Source of the DNA: an uncultured Pedosphaera sp.
GTDB lineage: Bacteria; Verrucomicrobiota; Verrucomicrobiia; Limisphaerales; Pedosphaeraceae
Direction: 5' to 3'
Length of the DNA: 64,000 bases
NCBI GenBank assembly: GCA_903918755.1
Contig: CAIXFN010000082.1
Location: 124,001 to 188,000, forward strand
In this document: piece by piece, positions 1-9,436 of the stretch
Layout of the letters: each line of letters opens with the position of its first letter
How positions within the stretch are numbered: the stretch's first letter is position 1
The notes under the pieces: generated by a model
What the model was told of the DNA's origin: nothing
The model's database searches: none
What the model saw: the letters and a program-made list of their open reading frames with translations, nothing else
Translations under genes and position numbers: made by a program

Positions 1-355
1 AATTGCGAGCGTCCAGAAAGACGCGACGGAAGCGGCAAACGGATTCCTGCGAGCAGCGCTGGTAGCCTTTGACGGAAACGCAACCGATGGGTGCAAGGAT
101 GCCGTCAAAATGCCGGACGATCTCGCCCATGGTGATTTTGGCGGGGTTTTTGGCCAGGCGATACCCCCCGCGAATGCCCGCAACGCTATCCACCCAGCCC
201 TGGGATTTCAGCGCCAGCATGATTTGCTCCAGGAAACGCTTGGAAACGTCATTGCGCCGGGCCAATTCCCGGATGGGGATCGGGGCGCCGCCATAGTGAT
301 CCACCAGCGTAAAGATGGCCCGTAACGCATAATCGGTTTTCTTCGAAACTCGCAT
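1..355 (-). CDS. Rrf2 family transcriptional regulator (3' end outside window)
   Basis: At least 118 residues are visible, beginning MRVSKKTDYALRAI. The N-terminal winged helix-turn-helix (about residues 1-80) carries the Rrf2 signatures RELARRNDVSKRFLEQI and GIRGGYRLAKNP. Three cysteines at about 92, 101 and 107 (spacing C-x8-C-x5-C) sit where IscR, NsrR and related members bind an Fe-S cluster, so a redox- or iron-sensing role is plausible. The spacing is not exactly that of IscR or NsrR, and the real ligand cannot be read from sequence. The ATG at 353-355 is clear. The gene is divergent from the beta-helix gene and probably controls itself or that neighbour. The C terminus runs off the window. 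Confidence 0.9.
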   Translation of the reverse strand, partial: MRVSKKTDYALRAIFTLVDHYGGAPIPIRELARRNDVSKRFLEQIMLALKSQGWVDSVAGIRGGYRLAKNPAKITMGEIVRHFDGILAPIGCVSVKGYQRCSQESVCRFRRVFLDARN

Positions 356-371
356 TTGGCAATCACGATAT

Positions 372-389
372 ACCGGATTGATATTCGGT
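372..389. promoter_or_regulatory. Possible operator: imperfect palindrome upstream of the Rrf2 gene
   Basis: ACCGGA-N6-TTCGGT forms an inverted repeat with one mismatch, 17-34 bases upstream of the Rrf2-type start codon, in the divergent promoter region. Rrf2 proteins usually bind imperfect palindromes in their own promoters. Whether this protein binds here is inference. Confidence 0.3.
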
Positions 390-488
390 CAACCCCACAA
401 TCCTGCTGGCGGGCCGTGGTATTGCAAATTGAATAAGCTGCATCAATTATTAGTCAGAATCATTGCATTACCATTATCTTCATTAATT

Positions 489-1184
489 ATGCGCCAAGAA
501 CCATTCCGCCTTCACCGTTCGTCGGCCAATGCCCTCCGATTAGGGGCAACCTTTTTGGTGGTCGCTTGCCTGGGTGGCAGCTATGCCCGGGCGGCTGAAG
601 CAATCTTGTTTGCGATGCCGGCGACAAACGGGGTGTGGCTGGGGAAATCGCCCGCTCCGGCTCCGGGGGAAGCCGGTAAAATCCTCACGAATTGGTCGGC
701 CGTTCTGGCGGAAGCGCGCGCCGCACGAGGGCAATTGCCGCCGAATTCAACCGTGACCATCCAAGTGCGCGGGGGGCGCTATGCGCTGACCGAGCCGCTC
801 CAGTTGTATCCGGAGGATTCCGGCTTGAGCCTGGTGGCCTACCCGAATGAAGTTCCGGTCTTCAGTGGCGGGCGGCGGATCACGGGGTGGCGGGCGATGC
901 CGGGAAAGCCGGGTTGGTGGGAAACGGAGATTCCGGCAGTGCGGCAGGGGAAATTCAACTTTCGCTCACTTTTCGTCAATGGTCTCCGGGCGCAACGGGC
1001 ACGGACGCCGAATGAAGGATTCCTGCGGATCGATGGCGACAGCCCCCAACAACATCCCGCAGCGCTGCATTTTCATCCGGGTGACATCCAGCCGCAATGG
1101 GCTGCGGCGGGGGATGTGGAAGTGGTGGCATTACTGGCCTGGTCGGATTTCCGCATGTTCATCCGGGGAATCGATGAGACCTAG
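489..1184 (+). pseudogene. Secreted parallel beta-helix protein, N-terminal part ending at an in-frame TAG
   Basis: This 231-residue stretch starts at ATG 489 (MRQEPFRLH) and has a hydrophobic signal segment LGATFLVVACLGG at about residues 19-31. The following region (PPNSTVTIQVRGGRYALTEP, then SGGRRITGW) is typical of the N terminus of secreted right-handed beta-helix proteins in polysaccharide-degrading bacteria. Reading stops at TAG 1182-1184, but the same frame stays open and coherent from 1185 to 2555, which supplies the beta-helix proper. A single CAG-to-TAG change would explain the break. An upstream in-frame start at 378 exists but is less convincing because it would put 37 residues before the signal peptide. 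Confidence 0.75.
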
Positions 1185-2555
1185 CACATCGCCACGCTTT
1201 CCACGAATCCGCACTCCTCCAACCGCGAGAAAGACGCGCGCTATTACATCGAAAATGCGGCCGACGCGCTCGATGTTCCCGGCGAATGGTACCTGGATCG
1301 CCCGGCGGGAATGCTTCGTTACATCGCCCGCAGCGGGGAGTTTCCGGACCGGTGCGAGGTCATCGCCCCCGTGCTCGCGGAGTTGGTGGTTTTGCAGGGT
1401 GATCTCGCCGCCCAAAAGCCGGTCACGCACGTGACTTTGCGCGGCTTGACCTTCAGTCATTCGGACTGGACGCAACCCGCGGAGGGCTATGCGGATCCGC
1501 AGGCAGCCGTGGCCATCCACGGTGACCTGCGGGCGGAAGCGGCGACCGATTGTGTGATTGAGAATTGCAGTTTCACCCATCTAGCAGGCTACGGAATTGA
1601 ACTCGGACGAGGCTGTCAGCGCGACCGGATCAGCGGCTGCGAGCTTTCCGATCTGGGCGCGGGCGGTATCCGGGTGGGTGAGCAGGGACCGCGGACGATT
1701 CCGTTCGAACTCAACCACAGCCACACCATTACGGACAATCACATTCATGATGCGGGCCGCGTGTACGCCGCGGGCGTGGGGATTTTCATCCTCCAAAGCG
1801 GCACCAATCAGGTGGCGCACAATGAGGTGGACCACATGTTTTACACCGGGGTATCGGTGGGATGGAACTGGGGATATCAAGAGACCCCCTGCCGGGAAAA
1901 CATTGTGGAATTCAATCATTTGCACGATATCGGCCAGGCGATGCTCAGCGACATGGGGGCAGTTTACACCCTCGGAATCCAGCACGGGACCATCATCCGG
2001 AACAACCTCATCCATGACGTTGACAGTTTCACCTATGGCGGGTGGGGGCTTTATCCGGATGAAGGCAGCACGGGCATTCTCTGGGAAAACAATGTGGTCT
2101 ATCACTGCAAGAGCGCCGGGTTTCACCAGCATTACGGCCGGGAAAATGTGGTGCGGAACAATGTTTTCGCGTTCAACCGCGAGCATGAACTGATGCGCAC
2201 AAGAAATGAGGAGCACACCTCGTTTTTCTTCACCAACAATATTGTCCTTTTCGATCAGGGGCAGCTACTGGGCAGCAACTGGGAGGGCAATCATTTTGTC
2301 ATCGATCGGAATGTCTATTGGGATCTCCGTGCGGCGACGGAGCCCGGTCAACTGCGCTTTGCGGGGGCGACGTTGGCCCAATGGCAGACCCGGGGTCACG
2401 ATGTTCATTCACTAATCACGGACCCGCAATTCATCGCCCCGCGACAATTTGATTTTCGACTGCAACCGGGTTCGCCGGCGTTGGGGCTGGGATTTCACCC
2501 GATTGATCTCAGTTCGGTGGGCGTGCGGAAAGTCATTCCGGCCGGGGTTCGGTAG
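1185..2555 (+). pseudogene. Right-handed parallel beta-helix protein, C-terminal part (same frame as 489-1184)
   Basis: This is the downstream 456 residues of the interrupted gene. It is rich in short beta-helix coils with N-H-I and N-N-x-I-H-D patterns (ITDNHIHDAG, RNNLIHDVDS, WENNVVYHC), as in pectate-lyase-like and periplasmic copper-binding NosD-like repeats. Such proteins are usually extracellular polysaccharide lyases, hydrolases or binding proteins; the substrate is unknown. Without readthrough, the first ATG in frame is at 1311, which would give a protein with no signal peptide. Residues before 1311 (EKDARYYIENAADALDVPG) are well-formed coding sequence, so the ORF was one gene of about 688 residues until recently, or the TAG is a sequence error. 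Confidence 0.75.
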
Positions 2556-2592
2556 GCCCGGCGCAAAAGCCAAAGTGGCTGGCCCGGCGCGA

Positions 2593-3261
2593 TCAAAGTT
2601 GTCCGGTGCGCACGTCGCCCAATTCGTTCGCCTGCCAATATTTTCCGGCCGTGACATCGAGGCAGGTGAGCCAGCCGCCATAGGCCGGGCCGGTGTCGAT
2701 ACAGGCGGCGAACCCCAGGTCCTTGACCGAGGCCGAACTTTGAGCCGTATGGCCGCAGATCACGCGCTTGCCGGATTTGTGGGGGCGCATGGTGAAAAAG
2801 GTCTCCCACTGCAACAACTCGTCCGGTTGTTCGGCCATGTCGAGTTGCGGGTCCAGGCCACCGTGGACAAAAATGTTGGTCGCAGTTTCCAAGTAGGGAA
2901 TGGTGCCCTCCAGAAAATTCCAATGCGCCGCCGGAATGCCTCTGACCCAGTCGGAATCCGGTGCCACACCGTAGGATCGCAGGGTGGCGGCACCGCCGCA
3001 GGCATTCATCCAGGATTCACAGCAGTTTGGATCCACGCGGGAATCCAGCATCATGGTTTCGTGGTTGCCGCGGATAAAGGCACATTCATTCTGCCTGCTT
3101 TGGGCGAGGAGTCGGTCGATGACCTGCCGCGTGCCGGGGCCACGGTCCACGTAGTCGCCGAGAAATACCATCCGGTCCGAAGGTTCCGGACGGACCTCCC
3201 CCAAGAGGAGCTCCAATGCCGTGTTGCAACCGTGAATGTCACCGATGGCCAATGTCCGCAT
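2593..3261 (-). CDS. PPP-family metallophosphoesterase
   Basis: The 222-residue protein starts MRTLAIGDIHGC. It has the full calcineurin-like signature in order: GDIHG (7-11), GDYVDRG, RGNHE, VHGG and GHT. These bind the two active-site metals and phosphate. The length is normal for bacterial serine/threonine phosphatases of the PrpA/PrpB and ApaH-like group. The substrate could be phosphoprotein or diadenosine tetraphosphate and cannot be told apart here. A longer frame runs up to 3351, but the GDIHG motif belongs near the N terminus, which favours ATG 3259-3261. It faces the beta-helix gene and is divergent from the large FG-GAP gene. Confidence 0.88.
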   Translation of the reverse strand: MRTLAIGDIHGCNTALELLLGEVRPEPSDRMVFLGDYVDRGPGTRQVIDRLLAQSRQNECAFIRGNHETMMLDSRVDPNCCESWMNACGGAATLRSYGVAPDSDWVRGIPAAHWNFLEGTIPYLETATNIFVHGGLDPQLDMAEQPDELLQWETFFTMRPHKSGKRVICGHTAQSSASVKDLGFAACIDTGPAYGGWLTCLDVTAGKYWQANELGDVRTGQL

Positions 3262-3491
3262 AGTTACCAATTCCCCGCACCTTCGCTTGCCGTGTTGGCA
3301 GTGCAACCGTCCCAAGCAAGTTCCTATGCCTGTTTTTGGCGTCCGCATCAAACGAATTCCCCCGGGATGTGGGTTCGCGGCGGGGCCTTGATAATCCTTG
3401 GCGACGGTCGACTTGCTGGTTAGGTTTTGCCCGGATTAACCCTTGGTTCCCTCGCCGGTTTCGGGACCTCCCGGGCACTCCAACTGGACCA

Positions 3492-6400
3492 ATGCAAAAA
3501 AAGATTTTTCTGACAGTGATCAGTCTCGGACTGCTCATCGTGGCGGCGGATTACTTCCTGCGGGTGCCAGCCAGAGATGATCGCTTCACACGGTTGATGA
3601 CGGTCGGGAAAGGGTATCTGGAAAAAGGGGAGGCCACGAATGCCATTCTCAGCTATCGCCAGGCGGTCGCCATCGCGCCGGATAACCTCGATCCCCGGCT
3701 CAATCTGGCCAATGCGTTGCTGCTCGCGGGCGACAACCAGCCGGCCCTGGAAGCGGCGCGGCAAGCCCTGGAATTAGATCACAACAGCGCTGCGGCTCAC
3801 TATCTCATCGGCCTGGCCCATTTGCGACTGAACCAACCGGAGGCGGCGGTTAAAGCTTTCCAGCAATCGCAAAAGATTGATCCGGCGGTCACGGCCCTGA
3901 ATTTTCAACTCGGCATCGCCCAGGAACGCCTCGGCCATGCGGACGATGCCGCCCAGGAATTTGAAACCGTCGTGCAATTCGATCCCGAGCATCTCGCGGC
4001 GCACTACCGGCTGAGCCAGCTTTACTTGCGGGCAGGTCGCGCCGCCGATGCTGCGACCGAAGCGCAGAAGCATCAGGAAATTCTCGCCAAGCATCCCAAC
4101 CCGCCCACCGATCCCACCGTGTTCGAGCGTTGCCAATACACCGAGGCCCGGATGGCCTTCGTCCTCGAACAACCGGACCGACTGGGAGTGCCCGTCCGCT
4201 TTGTCAACACCACGGCCGTCGCTCTCGCCCAAGCGTCCGCGTATCACGGCCCCCTGGCGGTGCTCGATTTGAACCATGACGGCCGAAACAGCCTGTTTGT
4301 GACCGAAGGCGATAAAGGGTTCCGGGTTCTGAATAACGTCAAGGGTGTCTTCCAGCCCCTGGGGGAGACCCTGCCGGGCAAAGCAGGCGCCACCTACCGG
4401 ACTTGTCTCACCGGCGATTTAAACAACGACCGGGTCGAAGACGTGCTGGTCCTCGGAGAACAAGCCTCCTTCGCCTTCCGGTTTGCCACCAACGGCAGCG
4501 CGCGGGATGTGACCGCCGCGTGTGGATTCATCGATCTGAAAGCCAGCGACGGCGTGTTGGCGGATCTTGATTTCACGGGCAAACTCGATTTGCTCGCCAC
4601 GGCTCCAGGTGGTCAAGGGCTGCGGGTTTACCGAAATTTGGGCAATTTTTATTTCCAACTCCAAACCACCAATTCCGGCTTGCCCGCGGATTTGGGCGGG
4701 ATCGCCGCCGTCGCCATGGAAGATTGGAATGATGATGACTTGCCGGGGGTAATGATCGCCCGCACGAATCAACCCGTAGTTTTCCATCCCAAGCAGCGGG
4801 CGGGACCATTCGTGAGCCCGGCAACGAATGCGCCCTGGCCAAGCGGCACCTGCCTGGTCTCCGGTGATCTGGATAACGACCTGCGGGCGGATCTCGTGGT
4901 GGCGGGGGAGAAGGATTTGAGGATAGTTTATGGTCGGCACAACCTGCAGACCAATATTCCGCTGGCCGGTTTCCAAGTCCGCAGCCTGCTGCTGGTGGAC
5001 TATGATAACGACGGCTGGCTGGACATCATCGCGACCGGCAGCGGGGTGCGGGTGTGGCGCAATCTTGGTCAGGCCGGCTTTGCGGACATGACGGTCGCCC
5101 TCGGCCTCGACAAGGTTGGCCCCGTGGATGCCTTGGTGGCCGCCGATTTCGACAACGATGGCGCCACCGATTTCATCGTCAGCACTCCCGGGGGACTGCA
5201 ATTCTGGCGCAATGAGGGCGGCGCGGCCAATCAGCAATTAAAGTTGCGACTTCAGGGCAACCGCTCCAATTCCAGCGCCTTGGGGGTGCGGGTGGAATTG
5301 ACGGCGGGCAACTGGCATGCCATTCGCTCCGTCCAACATCTTCCCGTGGAAATTGGGGTGGGGCGGCATGCGAAATTGGACACCTTGAAAGCGCGCTGGT
5401 TTGACCTGGCCACGACGGCGGTGGATGTGCCGGTTGGGGCGCGCCCCCTGGAGTTTGTGGAACTGATGGTGCCGACCGGTTCGTGTCCTTATCTTTATGC
5501 CTGGGATGGTCACGGGTACCGATTTGTGACGGATATGCTGGGCGCTTCACCCTTGGGCCTGCCCCTGAATGGCTCGCGGTACATCGAAGCGGACCCGGTC
5601 GAATACCTCGCCCTGGGCAATGAGTCCGCGTTCCCGCCGCGTGACGGCGCCTACCAAATTCGCATGACCGAGGAATTGCGGGAGGTTCTTTACCTGGATC
5701 AGGCGAAATTGGTGGTGCTGGATCATCCAGCGGGCACGGTGGTGCATCCCACGAGCAAACTGCATCCGGGCAAGCCGTTTCCCCCGCACGAACTCTGGAC
5801 CCTCCGACCGCTCGCAGCTTTGCAGTACGCCACGCGCGGAGATGGCCGGGAAGTCACCCGAGAATTGGCCCGCATTGACGGCCAAATGGTTTCCCCGATC
5901 CATTTGCGCGAACCCCAATTGCGCGGACTGGCGGAACCCTATTCCATCACCCTTGATTTTGGGACTCTCCCCGTGGATCGCCCGCTGGTGTTGGCGCTGA
6001 CGGGGTGGCTGCGTTTTGGGGGGGGCATGGCCAACGTTGCCGCCGGTCTGGATAGTCAATTACCGTTTCCGTTTCCCACGTTGGAGGCGGAATTGCCCGA
6101 CGGGAAGTGGCAGGCAGTTCCGGTGGATGTGGGGGCTCCCGCCGGAAAGACCAAGACGATATTGGTGGATCTGGACAAGAAACTGCCTGCCGGAGCCCGG
6201 CGTCTGCGATTGACCATGGCCTTCGAGATTCATTGGGATGCCGCGGAACTCCTGGAGCGTACCGCGGACGCGCAAAACCGGCGCGCGGATTTTGCTTCCG
6301 GCACGGCGGATCTCCGTTGGCGGGGTTTCAGCGAGTTTGCCGAACTGCCCGAATCGCTCCCGCTCACCCCGGTTTATGATCGGGTCAAGGCAACGCCTCC

Positions 6401-6794
6401 CTGGCGGATCACCCCGGAAGGGTGGTGTACGCGCTACGGGCCGGTTGGCGAATTGTGCCAGGATCAAGATGAGAAATTAGTGCTGATCAACGGCGGGGAC
6501 GAGTTGGCCCTGTCCTTCCCTGCTGACCAGTTGCCAGCCAAACCCGCCGGTTTCGTCCGGGACTTCTTTTTATATGTCGTGGGCTGGGATAAAGACGCTG
6601 ATTTCCACGTGGGCCAGGGCTGGCGGGTGGAACCGTTGCCCTTCACCGGGATGGATGATCAGGCCTACGGCCGGGAGTCACGACCCGCTGGTCTGGCGGA
6701 CGACTGGATCGTTAAATACAACACCCGCTGGGTTGGCCAGCGAATTTTGAGCCGGATGGGAGCCGCTGGGGGGGGGCCGAGGCTCGCCGAATGA
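3492..6794 (+). CDS. Large membrane-anchored or secreted TPR / FG-GAP (VCBS) repeat protein
   Basis: The protein has 1100 residues. An N-terminal hydrophobic segment (IFLTVISLGLLIVAADYFL) is a signal anchor. About residues 35-200 are tetratricopeptide repeats (GYLEKGEATNAILSYRQAV and similar units). About 250-580 is an FG-GAP/VCBS beta-propeller with repeated calcium-binding Asp motifs (DLNHDGRN, DLNNDRVED, DYDNDGWLD, DFDNDGATD) and RNLG/RNEGG turns, ending in an ASPIC/UnbV-like stretch. The last 450 residues are a further extracellular module with no family I can name. Domains suggest a surface or periplasmic protein for protein or carbohydrate contacts. A run of nine G at 6768-6776, just before the stop, is a possible frameshift point affecting only the last residues. 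ATG 3492 is chosen because the signal anchor begins there. Confidence 0.85.
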   Translation: MQKKIFLTVISLGLLIVAADYFLRVPARDDRFTRLMTVGKGYLEKGEATNAILSYRQAVAIAPDNLDPRLNLANALLLAGDNQPALEAARQALELDHNSAAAHYLIGLAHLRLNQPEAAVKAFQQSQKIDPAVTALNFQLGIAQERLGHADDAAQEFETVVQFDPEHLAAHYRLSQLYLRAGRAADAATEAQKHQEILAKHPNPPTDPTVFERCQYTEARMAFVLEQPDRLGVPVRFVNTTAVALAQASAYHGPLAVLDLNHDGRNSLFVTEGDKGFRVLNNVKGVFQPLGETLPGKAGATYRTCLTGDLNNDRVEDVLVLGEQASFAFRFATNGSARDVTAACGFIDLKASDGVLADLDFTGKLDLLATAPGGQGLRVYRNLGNFYFQLQTTNSGLPADLGGIAAVAMEDWNDDDLPGVMIARTNQPVVFHPKQRAGPFVSPATNAPWPSGTCLVSGDLDNDLRADLVVAGEKDLRIVYGRHNLQTNIPLAGFQVRSLLLVDYDNDGWLDIIATGSGVRVWRNLGQAGFADMTVALGLDKVGPVDALVAADFDNDGATDFIVSTPGGLQFWRNEGGAANQQLKLRLQGNRSNSSALGVRVELTAGNWHAIRSVQHLPVEIGVGRHAKLDTLKARWFDLATTAVDVPVGARPLEFVELMVPTGSCPYLYAWDGHGYRFVTDMLGASPLGLPLNGSRYIEADPVEYLALGNESAFPPRDGAYQIRMTEELREVLYLDQAKLVVLDHPAGTVVHPTSKLHPGKPFPPHELWTLRPLAALQYATRGDGREVTRELARIDGQMVSPIHLREPQLRGLAEPYSITLDFGTLPVDRPLVLALTGWLRFGGGMANVAAGLDSQLPFPFPTLEAELPDGKWQAVPVDVGAPAGKTKTILVDLDKKLPAGARRLRLTMAFEIHWDAAELLERTADAQNRRADFASGTADLRWRGFSEFAELPESLPLTPVYDRVKATPPWRITPEGWCTRYGPVGELCQDQDEKLVLINGGDELALSFPADQLPAKPAGFVRDFFLYVVGWDKDADFHVGQGWRVEPLPFTGMDDQAYGRESRPAGLADDWIVKYNTRWVGQRILSRMGAAGGGPRLAE

Positions 6795-6834
6795 TTTGGT
6801 TTCAGCCGGCGTTTTGAACCGGAAACGGGCCCTT

Positions 6835-7020
6835 TCACGAGGCGGTCGGCGGAGGTTCCCTCCGCCGGGGTTGGAGGTTCGCGAGCCGATCGGTTAATTC
6901 GCGGTCACGTCGCTCGCGTCGCCTTTGTTGGATCTTTTCGCTGAGTAGCAGAAGGGCGCCCATCAGGATAAAGAACAATGCCAGGGAGCCGATAATCGCC
7001 AGTAATACTCGTCTGTCCAT
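6835..7020 (-). CDS. Small single-pass membrane protein
   Basis: This 61-residue protein starts MDRRVLLAIIGSLALFFI. It has one N-terminal transmembrane helix (about 5-27), followed by a very basic, Arg-rich tail (QQRRRERRDRELTDRL) and a Pro-rich end. No family is recognised. The arrangement (helix, then positive cytoplasmic tail) is physically sensible and the frame fits a gap between annotated genes, so I accept it as a probable gene. It lies upstream of nothing obviously related on the same strand. Confidence 0.5.
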   Translation of the reverse strand: MDRRVLLAIIGSLALFFILMGALLLLSEKIQQRRRERRDRELTDRLANLQPRRREPPPTAS

Positions 7021-7248
7021 TTAGTGTCCTTCCAGTAAGACTGTTGCAGGTCGGCCAATATCCCAATAATTCCTCAGTAATCGCTGTTTCCGCAACCGGA
7101 ATCGCGCCGGTTGGGCCTCCGTCCCTGGTTACCTTAAACAGTCGGCTTGTACGATAACTCGGAAGGGGAATTTGTCCAGCTTAAACGAACCCGGTTCAGC
7201 ACGACCCGTCGCAGCGGGCATGGCCCGCTGCGGCGGGCGCAACGCATT

Positions 7249-8502
7249 TCAAATGCGGAGAAAAATCTGGCGACGATAAAGAAAATAAACAAACGAGAAA
7301 GCGAGGATGAGACCGGTCACAGAAATCGCCATTTCCCCGGCGCCCGTACCCAGGTGGGATTCGAGGAAAATTTTTACGTCACCCCCCACAAAGCGCGGGG
7401 CGAGTTTGCGAAATCCGCCCAAAAAATTGTTCGCCAGGTAAACCGTCAACGAGTTCATCCCCATCCACACAAAAGGCTGGCACCATTTCTGGAACTTCCA
7501 CACATCGACCAACTGGTAAAACACCCCAAGCAGGATCGCGCTGTAGCCTCCCGCGACCAGCACAAAGGAGGATGACCAGATTTTCTTGATCACCGGAAAT
7601 TCCAGCCCCCAAAGACTTCCCAACAACACCCCGCCCACGCCAAAGGAGAGCAGGTAAATCACCTTCCAGCGGTCGCAAAATTCGGTGCTCCGCAGCAGCA
7701 TCCCGGCAAAAATTCCCAGCAGACACGTGACGACAGCCGGCAGCGTGCTGAGCAATCCCTCGGGGTCGTACGTTCCGTCGTACTTGCGCCCGGGGAGATA
7801 TTTCTGGTCAATATAATTCACCAGATTGACCCCCTGGATATAGCCGCCATGAACAAGGTTGGTGCTTGCGAAATTGAGTTGGGACACCCGGGTAAATCCG
7901 GCTTCTTTCGTGATGACCGCCGTGCCTCCCGGGGTGGGGCGAACATCGGGGAAGGGAACGCAGGTCAGCAGCGCCCAGTAACCCAGCAAGATGGCGACGG
8001 CGATTCCCACTAGAGCTCGCGCCCGAAAAAAGCAAAACAACAACCCGCCGAATGTGTATGCGAGGGCGATCCGGTTCAGCACGCCCATCAAACGCATGTC
8101 CGGCCAGGCATTGGTCAGCCCTCCGGAATAGATTAGCGCGATGATGAACAGCAGCACCCCCCGGCGCACCAGGCGCTTCATCGCCTCTTTCCGGCCACCA
8201 CGCTCCAATGCTTTGGAGAGGGAAAATACCACCGACACACCCATGATGAAAACGAAGAGGGGGAAGATCAGGTCGTAGAAGTGGAAGCCATCCCAATCGG
8301 CATGCTCCAACTGGTCCGCCAGCAAGGCCGTGGGCCGGGAATGGGTCATCCGGTTCAAAGCGTAAACGAGCGAATCCGCCCCGATGATCCAAAACATGTC
8401 AAATCCCCGCAGCGCGTCCACCGACATGTAACGCCGGCTGGCGGAATTGGGAACTTTACTGCCGACATCGGCGACGCTGGGTAAGGCAGTGGTGCTGGGC
8501 AT
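7249..8502 (-). CDS. HGSNAT/NagX-like membrane acyltransferase (DUF5009 type)
   Basis: The 417-residue integral membrane protein has the hallmark N-terminal motif SVDALRGFDMFWIIGAD, then roughly ten hydrophobic helices (FYDLIFPLFVFIMGVSVVF, GVLLFIIALIYSGGL and others). It matches bacterial relatives of heparan-alpha-glucosaminide N-acetyltransferase, which move acetyl groups across the membrane to amino sugars. It probably acetylates glucosamine-type sugars in the periplasm, consistent with the glycan-handling neighbours. ATG 8500-8502 is the only good start. It is divergent from the SDR gene. Confidence 0.85.
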   Translation of the reverse strand: MPSTTALPSVADVGSKVPNSASRRYMSVDALRGFDMFWIIGADSLVYALNRMTHSRPTALLADQLEHADWDGFHFYDLIFPLFVFIMGVSVVFSLSKALERGGRKEAMKRLVRRGVLLFIIALIYSGGLTNAWPDMRLMGVLNRIALAYTFGGLLFCFFRARALVGIAVAILLGYWALLTCVPFPDVRPTPGGTAVITKEAGFTRVSQLNFASTNLVHGGYIQGVNLVNYIDQKYLPGRKYDGTYDPEGLLSTLPAVVTCLLGIFAGMLLRSTEFCDRWKVIYLLSFGVGGVLLGSLWGLEFPVIKKIWSSSFVLVAGGYSAILLGVFYQLVDVWKFQKWCQPFVWMGMNSLTVYLANNFLGGFRKLAPRFVGGDVKIFLESHLGTGAGEMAISVTGLILAFSFVYFLYRRQIFLRI

Positions 8503-8641
8503 GGTTGGTGGCGCTTCCGGCCACCCCTAGGTCTAGCCAGAACAGAAACGCCTAGCAAGGGGAAAGCAGTCATCGGTGGTCGCCGTTAGCGCGCGGCGGC
8601 GGCCTTGACAGTTTGGCGCGGAGTGGGAGATTGGATTCCCT

Positions 8642-9430
8642 ATGGATCTGAAAATTTCGGACAAATTGGCGCTGGTATCGGGTTCCTCCAAAGGAATCGG
8701 ATTGGCCGTCGCCACCGGGCTCGCCCGCGAAGGTGCCCGGGTCATTCTCAATGGCCGTTCTGCTGCTTCCCTCACCAAGGCCCAGGCCGGCATCCTTGCC
8801 GGTCATCCTGGCGCCCGCCTCGAAACCTTTGCCGGGGATCTCGCTGATCCCGTCGACGTAGCGCGACTGGTGGAGCGGTTTCCCGCGGTGGACCTGCTCG
8901 TCAACAACCTGGGCATTTTTGAACCCAAGCCCTTTGAACTGATTCCCGATGCTGATTGGCAGCGTTTCTTCGACGTCAATGTCATGAGCGGAGTACGCTT
9001 GAGCCGGGCTTATTTGCCGGGCATGAAGCAAAAGAATTGGGGGCGCATCCTGTTCATCAGCAGCGAGAGTGGAGTGCAGATTCCCTCGGAGATGATTCAT
9101 TACGGCCTGACCAAAACGGCTCAACTGGCCCTTTCACGCGGCTTGGCGGAAACCTGCGCCGGCACGGGCGTGACGGTGAACGCCGTGCTCCCGGGCCCCA
9201 CCCGTTCCGATGGTGTGGAGGAATTTGTCCAGCAACTCAGCGGGGGAAAGCCCTTCGCGGAATTTGAGAAGGAATTCTTCCAGCGCGTCCGGCCTAGCTC
9301 GCTTTTGCAACGATTTGCCACCCCGGAGGAAGTGGCCAATCTCGTGGTCTATTTGTGCAGCGAATTGTCCACGGCCACGAACGGTTCGGCCTTGCGCGTG
9401 GATGGTGGCACGGTTAGGTCCTGCATCTGA
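8642..9430 (+). CDS. SDR family oxidoreductase
   Basis: This is a 262-residue classical short-chain dehydrogenase/reductase. The Rossmann glycine motif VSGSSKGIG is at residues 12-20, NNLG at 88-91 (the usual NNAG), the catalytic Ser near 140-143 (FISSESG) and Tyr154-x3-Lys158 (YGLTK). The C terminus has the usual VDGG. NAD(P)-dependent oxidation or reduction of a hydroxyl/keto substrate is expected; the substrate is unknown. Its stop lies only six bases from the end of the convergent PQQ-like gene. Confidence 0.9.
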   Translation: MDLKISDKLALVSGSSKGIGLAVATGLAREGARVILNGRSAASLTKAQAGILAGHPGARLETFAGDLADPVDVARLVERFPAVDLLVNNLGIFEPKPFELIPDADWQRFFDVNVMSGVRLSRAYLPGMKQKNWGRILFISSESGVQIPSEMIHYGLTKTAQLALSRGLAETCAGTGVTVNAVLPGPTRSDGVEEFVQQLSGGKPFAEFEKEFFQRVRPSSLLQRFATPEEVANLVVYLCSELSTATNGSALRVDGGTVRSCI

Positions 9431-9436
9431 CGCGGC

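Noticed and set aside
2556-2592. AGCCA-AAG-TGGCT hairpin as a terminator after the beta-helix gene
   Set aside because: The stem is only five bases and no T-run follows, so it is too weak to call.
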